The notes beneath the pieces were generated by a model that worked only from the letters and a program-made list of their open reading frames with translations, ran no database searches and was not told where the DNA came from. Shown here piece by piece: positions 1 through 6,849 of a stretch of 25,154 nt of DNA. This stretch comes from a virus, in the IMG/VR virus record IMGVR_UViG_3300007554_000023, positions 1-25,154 of that record. The stretch is one strand, 5' to 3'. Made by a program: the position numbers and the translations under genes. How positions within the stretch are numbered: position 1 is the first letter of the stretch; the number at the start of each line of letters is the position of its first letter.

Positions 1-19
1 AAGCTTGGAATATCGTATA

Positions 20-352
20 ATGAATTTCTGGGAAAATAGAGCGCCTGACGGATTGCCAACTGCTGACCGAAACGGTAATACTAATGATAAGGCTCGTAAA
101 TCACAACATCGTGCTGACATTAAGAAGCAGCCTCCCGAAAAAACTCGAAAGCTACTAGCTAAGCGCCGCTTCTGGCAAATACTAACTGATAACTTTGTTG
201 ATAACCCTCATAAAGATACGTTTATTAAAACCACTAAAGAAGGTATGCGTGTTATTGATACGCAATTTGAAAAAGGTGAAATTAAAGCGTTAGACAGCGC
301 AGGAAAAGCAATAAAATACTTAGATAAATTAAAGGACCAATTCTATGGATAA
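20..352 (+). CDS. Small basic phage protein, function unknown
   Basis: A 110-aa, Lys/Arg-rich protein that I do not recognise. The start chosen is the ATG at 20 (MNFWENRAPDG); the frame stays open to the left edge through a TTG at 5, so an upstream extension cannot be excluded. A weak GGAA lies about 10 bases before the ATG. The N-terminal half is polar and basic; the C-terminal half looks helical. The next gene starts inside its last codons (ATG at 345), so the two are translationally coupled. Being upstream of gp32 it falls where T4 relatives carry small replication or late-transcription accessory genes such as gp33 and gp59, but I see no residue-level match to either. Confidence 0.7.
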   Translation: MNFWENRAPDGLPTADRNGNTNDKARKSQHRADIKKQPPEKTRKLLAKRRFWQILTDNFVDNPHKDTFIKTTKEGMRVIDTQFEKGEIKALDSAGKAIKYLDKLKDQFYG

Positions 353-761
353 CCTAAACACAGTAGCAGAACAACTGTTTAACAAACTTAGAGGACAGTT
401 CCCGTCTATTACTATCGGCGATGAAAATGCCACTACAACTAATGTTCCAACTGACGCTCGTTTTTATGACTTTGCGTATGCTCAGGGAAATAATAGTTTA
501 GGGCAAGTTAGCTGCTCACTTGATGATGAAAAAATTACAGTAATGTATAGCGACAACCTAGTAGGTGATCAAGACGATCATGTTAGAAAAGATTGGTACG
601 ACTTTCTAAAAGATTTACGTCAGTTTGCTAGATCTAGAATGCTTGGGTTTGATGTGCGTAACATTAATAAAACTAATAATACACGTCGTGACTATAAAAC
701 ACTAGCAGCAAACAAACTACCTGAGGCAATTAATTTAGAAAATTATATCAAGAATCTATAA
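345..761 (+). CDS. Conserved marine T4-like phage protein, unknown function
   Basis: A 138-aa protein of the kind found repeatedly in marine T4-like phages: an N-terminal helix, a central beta-rich stretch with a FYDF-like aromatic motif (about residues 39-42), and a C-terminal part with WYDFLKDLRQFA, then LGFDVRNIN and a TRRDYKTLA segment. No catalytic motif is visible. Its ATG lies within the end of the upstream gene and is preceded by AAGGAC, a good ribosome binding site. It ends just before the gp32 promoter, so it closes the upstream transcription unit. The family memory (marine phage conserved hypothetical) is from recall of the C-terminal motif and not from a search. Confidence 0.8.
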   Translation: MDNLNTVAEQLFNKLRGQFPSITIGDENATTTNVPTDARFYDFAYAQGNNSLGQVSCSLDDEKITVMYSDNLVGDQDDHVRKDWYDFLKDLRQFARSRMLGFDVRNINKTNNTRRDYKTLAANKLPEAINLENYIKNL

Positions 762-769
762 TTTTTTTA

Positions 770-798
770 TTGACAGACTAAGTAATATTGTGTAGTAT
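770..798 (+). promoter_or_regulatory. Sigma70-type promoter of gp32
   Basis: A perfect -35 TTGACA (770-775), a 17-base spacer and TAGTAT (793-798) as -10. Transcription would start near 805, giving a leader of about 60 bases before the gp32 ATG at 865. It reads like a host-RNA-polymerase early or middle promoter. Confidence 0.75.
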
Positions 799-817
799 AT
801 AAACTGTGCTACACACT

Positions 818-858
818 AAAGGCACACACAAAACATATTAAAAGGCAATTGAAAGGCA
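818..858 (+). promoter_or_regulatory. Triplicated AAAGGCA in gp32 leader (RBS and possible operator)
   Basis: AAAGGCA occurs three times in the short leader, at 818-824, 841-847 and 852-858. The last copy is correctly placed as the Shine-Dalgarno site for the ATG at 865. T4 gp32 represses its own translation by binding its leader RNA; the repeated, largely unstructured A-rich leader could serve the same purpose here. The repeat is seen; the operator role is inference. Confidence 0.45.
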
Positions 859-864
859 CTTATT

Positions 865-1857
865 ATGACATCTCTAGCAGAAATCCGTGCGAAGCTCGCA
901 CAACAAGACAACAACTCCGGCGGCAGCAGAGGCCCGAGTGGTCCAAACCCGATTTATCCATTCTGGAATATTCAAGAAGGACAAAACGCAACGTTCCGTT
1001 TCCTTCCTGACAGTGACCCTAATAACACTTTCTTCTGGAAAGAACGTTTGATGATCAAACTTCCGTTCGCAGGAATTAAAGGGCAAACTGATAGCAAGCC
1101 TTTGATTGTACAAGTACCATGTATGGAAATGTATGGTGAATCTTGTCCAGTTCTGTCAGAGGTACGTGGATGGTTTAAAGACGCAAGTCTCGAAGACATG
1201 GGCCGCAAGTACTGGAAAAAGAAGTCTTACATTTTCCAAGGATTTGTAACTGAAAACCCACTAACTGATGACGAAGCTCCAGAAAACCCAATACGTCGAT
1301 TTATCATTGGTCCACAGATCTTCCAGATTATTAAGCAGGCTCTTATGGATCCTGATATGGAAGAGCTACCGACTGATTATACTCAGGGCATTGACTTCCG
1401 TCTTAATAAGACCAAGAAAGGTGAGTACGCAGACTACTCAACTTCTTCTTGGGCACGTCGTGAACGTCCACTAAGTGATGTGGAAATGCAAGCTGTTAAT
1501 ACTCATGGCTTGTTTAATCTTAATGACTTCTTGCCAGCTAAGCCAGACGAAATTGCGGTAAAGGTTCTTACTGAAATGTTTGAAGCTTCCGTAGACGGCG
1601 AAGCATATGATGCTGAAGCTTGGGGGTCTTACTTTAAGGCTCCAGGAGTAGCAACTGGTGATCCAGTAAAATCAGCAGCGCCTGCTCCGACACCTGCTCC
1701 GACACCTGCTCCAGTAGCAGCACCAGTAGCCGAAGCAGCAAGTGATGTACCGTTTGATGTAGACCCTGCTCCGGCAGCAGCGCCTGCTCCAGCAGCTGAT
1801 GCTTCTGCTAACTCAGCAGACATTTTGGCAATGATCCGTCAACGCCAGCAAGGCTAA
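865..1857 (+). CDS. gp32: gp32 single-stranded DNA-binding protein
   Basis: A 330-aa gp32 homologue that coats single-stranded DNA during replication, recombination and repair and recruits UvsX/UvsY and the primosome. The N-terminal basic segment (about residues 1-15) corresponds to the cooperativity domain. The core begins near residue 30 with PIYPFWNIQEGQNATFRFLPD and continues through FFWKERLMIKLPF and the PCMEMYGESCPV segment that matches the T4 zinc subdomain. The third T4 cysteine (CPVC) is Leu here, so zinc binding is uncertain. A GRKYWKKKSYIFQGFV stretch is typical of marine T4-like gp32. Residues about 270-315 form an Ala/Pro-rich linker with interspersed acids, followed by a short ADILAMIRQRQQG tail in place of the classical acidic tail. 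It has its own promoter and a terminator before uvsX. Confidence 0.97.
   Translation: MTSLAEIRAKLAQQDNNSGGSRGPSGPNPIYPFWNIQEGQNATFRFLPDSDPNNTFFWKERLMIKLPFAGIKGQTDSKPLIVQVPCMEMYGESCPVLSEVRGWFKDASLEDMGRKYWKKKSYIFQGFVTENPLTDDEAPENPIRRFIIGPQIFQIIKQALMDPDMEELPTDYTQGIDFRLNKTKKGEYADYSTSSWARRERPLSDVEMQAVNTHGLFNLNDFLPAKPDEIAVKVLTEMFEASVDGEAYDAEAWGSYFKAPGVATGDPVKSAAPAPTPAPTPAPVAAPVAEAASDVPFDVDPAPAAAPAPAADASANSADILAMIRQRQQG
1681..1712 (+). repeat. 12-bp tandem repeat inside gp32 (Ala/Pro linker)
   Basis: CCTGCTCCGACA occurs twice in a row with a third partial CCTGCTCC, encoding a PAPT-type repeat in the gp32 linker. It is in frame, so copy-number change would only alter linker length. Confidence 0.85.
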
Positions 1858-1865
1858 CAAACTAT

Positions 1866-1895
1866 AGTAGAGCCGAGGCGTTCGGCTCTACTTTT
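1866..1895 (+). terminator. Rho-independent terminator after gp32
   Basis: A 10-bp perfect stem (1867-1876 with 1882-1891, GC-rich) with a 5-base loop, followed directly by TTTT. It lies 9 bases after the gp32 stop and about 20 bases before the uvsX ATG, so it probably sets gp32 expression apart from uvsX by partial termination; I see no good promoter between it and uvsX. Confidence 0.85.
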
Positions 1896-1915
1896 CATTA
1901 CATTAGGAATAACTC

Positions 1916-3004
1916 ATGACGACGAAGGCTTTTGATCCCTCAAAATTTAGAAAAAGTTTAACTAAATCTATTACAGGTATGAGTTCTGGTTTTAACGATC
2001 CTAAGGATTGGATTTCAACCGGTAACTATGCCCTTAACTATCTACTAAGCGGTGACTTTTACAAAGGCATTCCGCTAGGTAAAGTATCAGTATTTGCTGG
2101 TGAATCCGGCGCTGGTAAATCTTATATTGTGTCAGGCAACATTGTAAAGTCTGCGCAAGAAAACGGAATCTTTGTAGTACTCATTGATTCTGAGAACGCA
2201 CTTGACGAGTCTTGGTTAAAAGCGCTTGGTGTTGATACAGGCGATGATAAGATTCTAAAACTTAATATGGCAATGATCGACGATGTTGCTAAAACTATTG
2301 CGACCTTTATGGCAGACTACAAAGTAATGCCAGATGAAGATCGCCCAAAGGTTCTTTTTGTAGTTGACTCGCTTGGCATGCTTATGTCCCCAACTGAGCT
2401 CAACCAGTTCGAAGCAGGTGACATGAAAGGCGACATGGGTCGTAAAGCAAAAGCACTTAAAGCTCTTGTAACAAACTGTGTTAATATGTTTGGCTCTTAC
2501 AATGTAGGCATGGTAGTAACTAACCACACTTACGCATCGCAAGACATGTTTGATCCAGATGATAAGATCTCAGGCGGTAGTGGATTTGTATACGCATCCT
2601 CAATGGTTGTTGCTATGAAGAAGCTAAAATTAAAAGAAGATGCCGACGGTAATAAAACATCGCAAGTACACGGTATTCGAGCTGCTTGTAAAGTTATGAA
2701 GACACGTTACGCTAAGCCGTTCGAAGCAGTACAAGTTAAGATTCCGTACGAGTCTGGAATGGATCCGTATAGTGGTTTGTTTGACATGTTCGAAGCAAAA
2801 GGTCTTGTAAAGAAGCAAGGCAATCGTTACTTGTATGTCGACCGTGATGGAAATGAAATCTTAGAGTATCGTAAAAATTGGACCGGTGAATTTCTTGATC
2901 GAGTAATGTCAGAGTTTCTTTTGAATGAGCAGGACAGTATAAATACCGTTGAAGATTTATCAGTTGACGAGGCTATCGAAGCCGAAGTTGTTGAAACAGA
3001 GTAA
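1916..3004 (+). CDS. uvsX: UvsX RecA-like recombinase
   Basis: A 362-aa strand-exchange ATPase of the T4 UvsX/RecA family. It forms filaments on single-stranded DNA with gp32 and UvsY to drive recombination-dependent replication. Walker A is GESGAGKS at residues 62-69, and the hydrophobic VLFVVDSLGML stretch fits Walker B. A VVTNHTY segment and a GGSG stretch fit the DNA-binding loops. The C-terminus is very acidic, as usual for UvsX. The start ATG follows AGGAATAA. UvsY lies three genes downstream, as expected of a recombination module. An exact TATAAATA (2938-2945) lies near its 3' end but is probably just coding sequence. Confidence 0.96.
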   Translation: MTTKAFDPSKFRKSLTKSITGMSSGFNDPKDWISTGNYALNYLLSGDFYKGIPLGKVSVFAGESGAGKSYIVSGNIVKSAQENGIFVVLIDSENALDESWLKALGVDTGDDKILKLNMAMIDDVAKTIATFMADYKVMPDEDRPKVLFVVDSLGMLMSPTELNQFEAGDMKGDMGRKAKALKALVTNCVNMFGSYNVGMVVTNHTYASQDMFDPDDKISGGSGFVYASSMVVAMKKLKLKEDADGNKTSQVHGIRAACKVMKTRYAKPFEAVQVKIPYESGMDPYSGLFDMFEAKGLVKKQGNRYLYVDRDGNEILEYRKNWTGEFLDRVMSEFLLNEQDSINTVEDLSVDEAIEAEVVETE

Positions 3005-3015
3005 GGGGAATATCT

Positions 3016-3240
3016 GTGGACGAGAATCAAGTTACAGATACTTGGGGTGTTTTTAAAGAATACCTCGATAAGAAAAGCATAACCGACGTAGCTGAACGCT
3101 ACGTCGACTTGCTTGTAGACTACGGTGTTTCTGATGAAACACTCAAGGACTGCTTAGGACACGACGAACTTCTAGACAGCGCTATTGAATATTATTTAGA
3201 CGAAGAAGTTGAAGAAGAAGTAACAGAGGATTGGAACTAA
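3016..3240 (+). CDS. Small acidic conserved phage protein
   Basis: A 74-aa acidic protein with a GTG start at 3016, supported by AAGGGG eight bases upstream. It contains FKEYLDKKSITDVAERYVDL and VDYGVSDETL, a pattern I recall from small conserved proteins beside uvsX in marine T4-like phages, and ends in a glutamate/aspartate-rich tail. It is predicted to be entirely helical. No function can be assigned. It begins 11 bases after uvsX and is followed closely by a membrane peptide, so all belong to one uvsX-uvsY transcript. Confidence 0.8.
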   Translation: MDENQVTDTWGVFKEYLDKKSITDVAERYVDLLVDYGVSDETLKDCLGHDELLDSAIEYYLDEEVEEEVTEDWN

Positions 3241-3242
3241 GG

Positions 3243-3422
3243 GTGCTTGAATTAACCATTGTTAGCTTAGTGCTACTAGTCCTTTTTGTAGTAGTACTCA
3301 GTAAAGCAGTAGCTAAGACATTTATGAGACAACCGATTGTTTCTGTTCTACTGTTAATTTTTCTATTACCAATCTGGATGATTTGGGTAATTGTAGAAAT
3401 CTTTACAGGTGATATTAAGTAA
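3243..3422 (+). CDS. Small two-helix membrane protein
   Basis: A peptide of about 59 aa, largely two hydrophobic segments: LTIVSLVLLVLFVVVL near the N-terminus and VSVLLLIFLLPIWMIWVIV near the C-terminus, joined by a short basic loop (SKAVAKTFMRQP). This is a likely inner-membrane hairpin. The start is uncertain: GTG at 3243 is chosen, while TTG at 3231 in the same frame is possible; AGAGGA at 3225-3230 could serve the GTG. Its stop overlaps the next ATG by one base (TAATG), which supports it as a real coupled gene. Function unknown. Confidence 0.65.
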   Translation: MLELTIVSLVLLVLFVVVLSKAVAKTFMRQPIVSVLLLIFLLPIWMIWVIVEIFTGDIK

Positions 3423-3877
3423 TGGGGTGGTATAGTGAGATATCTCGAAACTTAACTAAGATTCCAGATGCTGTAGCATTCTACAATGACGAGTTAGATA
3501 AAGCTAGGGCAGAAGTAAAACTATACGGTAATATAGAAAAAGCTTCTGCCGCTATGCCCGGTATTGTTGAGTATCGTTTTAATCAGCTACAAGAGCTTGA
3601 GGCTATTCTTAACTACTTAAATATAGAGCTACGTAAATTACGTAGTAAATTTTTTAAGAAGTATTTAGAAAACTATCAACGAGCGTTGAGTAGTCGCGAT
3701 GTAGAAAAATACGTCGACGGCGAAGCTGATGTAGTTGACTATGAAAAGCTTGTAAATGAATTTGCGCTTATTCGTAATAACTGGCTAGGCATTTTAAAAG
3801 GCCTTGATCAAAAGCAATGGCAGATAACTAACATTGTAAAACTTAGAGTAGCTGGGATGGAAGACGCAACGGTATAG
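3422..3877 (+). CDS. uvsY: UvsY-like recombination mediator
   Basis: A 151-aa, helix-rich protein that I identify as UvsY, the mediator that loads UvsX onto gp32-covered single-stranded DNA. T4 UvsY is 137 aa. The middle carries KYLENYQRALSSRDVEKYVD and a FALIRNNWLGILKGLDQKQW stretch, followed by NIVKLRVAGMED near the C-terminus, which matches marine T4-like UvsY proteins as I recall them. Its position after uvsX fits. The family is short and weakly conserved, so the call rests on pattern and synteny. It ends exactly where the glycan cassette begins (TAG shares a base with the next GTG). Confidence 0.8.
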   Translation: MGWYSEISRNLTKIPDAVAFYNDELDKARAEVKLYGNIEKASAAMPGIVEYRFNQLQELEAILNYLNIELRKLRSKFFKKYLENYQRALSSRDVEKYVDGEADVVDYEKLVNEFALIRNNWLGILKGLDQKQWQITNIVKLRVAGMEDATV

Positions 3878-4509
3878 TGTATAATAAAGAAATAATTAAA
3901 CAAAACATTATACACTGGCCTGAGTTAAATATAAATTACTGGGGTATCAATAAAAATGCCACATCTACAATTACACTACATCTCGGGCAGCTAGTTGGCG
4001 ATATTTCCAAGCCTTCTCAAGAAGAAGTATTGCAAGGCGTAGCTTGGAAGACAGCTAATAAAAATAGATACATATCATCTGAACAAGCATTAAGTAACGG
4101 GTGTAAAAATTTCTGCGTGATCAGAAATCCATATAATAGATTCGTGTCGTGTTATAATCATCTTGCTTACCCGCAGCATGATATTCAAAAAATTACACAA
4201 GCAAAGACTAGGTTTGATGTCACGTGGACGCCCGATGACTTTATGGAACATATTGCTAAAACATTCAAAACAGGAAAAAAGATAAACAAGCATTGGCGGC
4301 AGCAAATAGATTTTATTCGAGATCTTTCTAATTTTACAATAGTAATTAGGATGGAAGATTTTAATAACTCTTGGCAAGCGCAATTAGATTATCCTGCTCC
4401 AAAAATTATCTCCAACCAGTCCTCGAACACTATTCTACAGTTCGATCGTCAGCGACTGTATGAAATATATCAGAATGATTTCCTGGCGCTGGGGTATGAT
4501 GTTAAATAG
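3877..4509 (+). CDS. Sulfotransferase (family 2-like carbohydrate sulfotransferase)
   Basis: A 210-aa PAPS-dependent sulfotransferase-like protein, predicted to transfer sulfate to a glycan hydroxyl. The 5'-phosphosulfate-binding loop is seen as NKNATST (about residues 25-31), and the 3'-phosphate-binding motif as VIRNPYNRFVSCYNHL (about 81-96); both are typical of the Sulfotransfer_2 group. A later NKHWRQQIDFI segment is also characteristic. It is short compared with eukaryotic relatives and lacks a membrane anchor. The GTG start at 3877 overlaps the uvsY stop by one base; no good Shine-Dalgarno is visible, so coupling is likely. It is the first gene of a surface-glycan cassette and is more AT-rich than uvsX, suggesting recent acquisition. 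The acceptor cannot be told. Confidence 0.85.
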   Translation: MYNKEIIKQNIIHWPELNINYWGINKNATSTITLHLGQLVGDISKPSQEEVLQGVAWKTANKNRYISSEQALSNGCKNFCVIRNPYNRFVSCYNHLAYPQHDIQKITQAKTRFDVTWTPDDFMEHIAKTFKTGKKINKHWRQQIDFIRDLSNFTIVIRMEDFNNSWQAQLDYPAPKIISNQSSNTILQFDRQRLYEIYQNDFLALGYDVK

Positions 4510-4535
4510 TATATTAAAATATTGATAGGTAAGAA

Positions 4536-5159
4536 ATGAAAAGAGTATTTGATTATTGGATGCCCGACACAGACGACCATTTTGAAAGACTGATTACAAA
4601 ACGTGTTAACAATGGCGGACCGCCGGAGTATCAGGACGATGTAAGAGACGAAGCATATAAGTATGTAACTGATTTCGATGTAGTAGTAGACGCAGGCGCT
4701 AATGTAGGACTATGGGCAAAGCCACTGGCAAAAAAGTTCAACAAAGTAATTGCTTACGAACCGCTAGAACAAGTATACTCTTGCTTAGAAAAAAATGTAG
4801 CAGGGTTACCAGTTGAAATTCACAAGTACGCTGTGGGCAACGATAACACTGTAGTAGAAATGGTGTACGATAGTTCGAATACAGGCGGAAGCTTTGTTAG
4901 CGCTGTTGGGGCTGGTAGTATTCAAATTAAACGTATAGACGACTTAGCACTGCCTAAGTTTGGGTTATTCAAAATAGATTGCGAACGACACGAACTTGAA
5001 GTTCTTAAAGGCGCAACGGAAACTATTCTAAAATATAAGCCTATTATCGTATGCGAACAACAGGCAGACACTAACAACTGCGCTGGCGATTATCTTAGAT
5101 CGTTAGGAGCAATAGAAATTACAAATGTAAGAAAAGATTACATTTTCGGCTGGAACTAA
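4536..5159 (+). CDS. FkbM-family methyltransferase
   Basis: A 207-aa SAM-dependent methyltransferase of the FkbM type, which O-methylates sugars or other small hydroxyl groups. Motif I is VVDAGANVGLWAKPLA (around residues 51-66), followed by VIAYEPLEQVYSCLEKN, the acidic end of beta-2. A LFKIDCERHELEVLKGA stretch (about 147-163) is the diagnostic FkbM 'KIDxExxExxVLKG' block. The start ATG at 4536 has AGGTAAG upstream. It stands between the sulfotransferase and a double glycosyltransferase, which suggests that it decorates the same glycan. Its sugar substrate is not deducible. Confidence 0.9.
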   Translation: MKRVFDYWMPDTDDHFERLITKRVNNGGPPEYQDDVRDEAYKYVTDFDVVVDAGANVGLWAKPLAKKFNKVIAYEPLEQVYSCLEKNVAGLPVEIHKYAVGNDNTVVEMVYDSSNTGGSFVSAVGAGSIQIKRIDDLALPKFGLFKIDCERHELEVLKGATETILKYKPIIVCEQQADTNNCAGDYLRSLGAIEITNVRKDYIFGWN

Positions 5160-5160
5160 T

Positions 5161-6849
5161 ATGGAAGACATGACCCCATTTAAGATTTTTATCGGCTGGG
5201 ACAGTCGTGAAGATATTGCCTATCAAGTGGCAAAGAAAAGCATCGAAGATCGTGCTTCTATACCAGTAGAAGTTATTCCGTTGAAACAGCACGAATTAAG
5301 AAACATGGGCCTGTATACCCGTCCTAAAGATAAGCTAGCAAGTACTGAATTTACTTTTACAAGATACTTAGTGCCTTACCTTGCTGATTACAAAGGCTGG
5401 GCACTGTTTATCGACTGCGACTTTTTGTTCTTAGACGATGTAGCAAAACTAGTAGAGCAGATTGACGATACATATGCTATCATGTGTGCACATCACAAGT
5501 ACACTCCTAAGCCAGGCCACAAGATGGACGGAAAACTTCAGACTATATATCCAAAGAAAAATTGGTCAAGCATGATGCTAATTAACTGCGAGCATCCGAA
5601 AAATATAAATGAACTAGTTTTAGATAATATTAATAATGAAGATCTCACTGGCGCACACTTCCACAGATTTGCTTGGCTACCGGAAACTAGTGTTGGCGCA
5701 ATAAGCCACGAGTGGAACTGGCTAGTTGGATGGTATAACGAGCCAGACGACGGAGCACCAAAAGCACTTCACTACACAGAAGGCGGGCCATGGTTTGATA
5801 ACTACAAGGATTGCCAATACGCAGCCGAATGGAATAAAGTAGCTGTTGACTTTTATAAAAACGAACTTGACCAAAGAAACAGCTATATACGAGACCTTAA
5901 GGCTCGGGCCGTGTCAATATCCGATATTGATTATTCTGATGATATTAAAGCACAAGTAACTGATTTTACAAGCAGCTTAGTTGACCCAGAACATGCATTT
6001 TTTAAAAAAAAAGTAAATGAAGATATGAAAAAGAAAAGTAAAGTTGCTGCTATTAACACTAGTGAAATTAATTTAGATCACAAGGGAATACCGTTAGAAT
6101 ACGACGGTATATTATCTTCGCTGGCCTACGGTGCTAACGGATACATAAGCAGTTGGGAAAAAGAAAAAGATTCAGACCACGCACTTATTATTAGAGGCGT
6201 GGGCAAAAAATCAAGAGAAGCAATACAACTTTGCTGGGAGACTGGCAGAGATTTTTATTATATAGATACTGGATATTTTGGAAATCCTAGGCTAAAGGTA
6301 TATCATAGGTTAACTAAAAATAATTTACAGTTTAACAGCGAGCTTATTGATAGGCCGGACGATAGATTCAGACAAACTCGCACTAAAATTATAAAGCATA
6401 AGCCTGGATCGAAAATTTTAATATGCCCGCCTAGCGATAAAGTTATGATGATCTTTAATATGCCTGATCCAAAAACATGGACCCAAAATATTATAGAAGA
6501 AATAAAAAAATATACAGACAGACCTATCGAAGTAAGGTTAAAGCCTGAGTCACGGTCAGAACGACAAAATTCTAATACAATACAAGATGCGTTAGCTGAC
6601 ACACACTGCCTTATAACTTACAATAGTATAGCAGCGACAGAAGCTTTAATAAACGGAGTACCTGCCATTGCGTTAGGCCCTAATGCTGCTTCTATGTTGT
6701 GTCCTAACACTTTAGAAAATATCGATAATATAGAGTATCCTAATACAGATCTATTATACACTTATCTTTCAAACTTAGCATATAATCAGTTTACTGAGCG
6801 TGAACTTCGTAACGGTACTGCTTGGCGAATTATCAATGAAAGTAATTAG
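5161..6849 (+). CDS. Two-domain glycosyltransferase: GT-A plus capsule-synthesis-like GT-B
   Basis: A 562-aa fusion. Residues about 5-255 form a GT-A-type nucleotide-sugar transferase (start FKIFIGWDSREDIAY, metal-binding D-C-D at 85-87 in ALFIDCDFLFL, later MMLINCEH and LHYTEGGPW). After a charged linker, residues about 320-562 form a domain resembling capsule-synthesis (KpsC/KpsS-like) transferases: ILICPPSDK, then IIEEIKKYTDRPIEVRLKP, then ITYNSIAATEALINGVPAIALG, ending NGTAWRI. The same domain is repeated in the next gene and in 8621-9469. The linker and second domain are notably AT-rich. It would move two sugars in sequence to one acceptor, by inference. The ATG at 5161 follows the previous stop by one base; ATG at 5170 is an alternative. 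Confidence 0.82.
   Translation: MEDMTPFKIFIGWDSREDIAYQVAKKSIEDRASIPVEVIPLKQHELRNMGLYTRPKDKLASTEFTFTRYLVPYLADYKGWALFIDCDFLFLDDVAKLVEQIDDTYAIMCAHHKYTPKPGHKMDGKLQTIYPKKNWSSMMLINCEHPKNINELVLDNINNEDLTGAHFHRFAWLPETSVGAISHEWNWLVGWYNEPDDGAPKALHYTEGGPWFDNYKDCQYAAEWNKVAVDFYKNELDQRNSYIRDLKARAVSISDIDYSDDIKAQVTDFTSSLVDPEHAFFKKKVNEDMKKKSKVAAINTSEINLDHKGIPLEYDGILSSLAYGANGYISSWEKEKDSDHALIIRGVGKKSREAIQLCWETGRDFYYIDTGYFGNPRLKVYHRLTKNNLQFNSELIDRPDDRFRQTRTKIIKHKPGSKILICPPSDKVMMIFNMPDPKTWTQNIIEEIKKYTDRPIEVRLKPESRSERQNSNTIQDALADTHCLITYNSIAATEALINGVPAIALGPNAASMLCPNTLENIDNIEYPNTDLLYTYLSNLAYNQFTERELRNGTAWRIINESN

Noticed and set aside
1-6. HindIII site (AAGCTT) exactly at the left edge
   Set aside because: It could hint at a cloning boundary but the frame reads straight through, and one hexamer at an edge is not evidence.
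1629-1823. Minus-strand Gly/Ala-rich frame opposite the gp32 linker
   Set aside because: Shadow of the Ala/Pro repeat in gp32.
3880-3885. TATAAT inside the first codons of the sulfotransferase
   Set aside because: No TTGACA-like -35 at a suitable distance; probably chance in AT-rich sequence.
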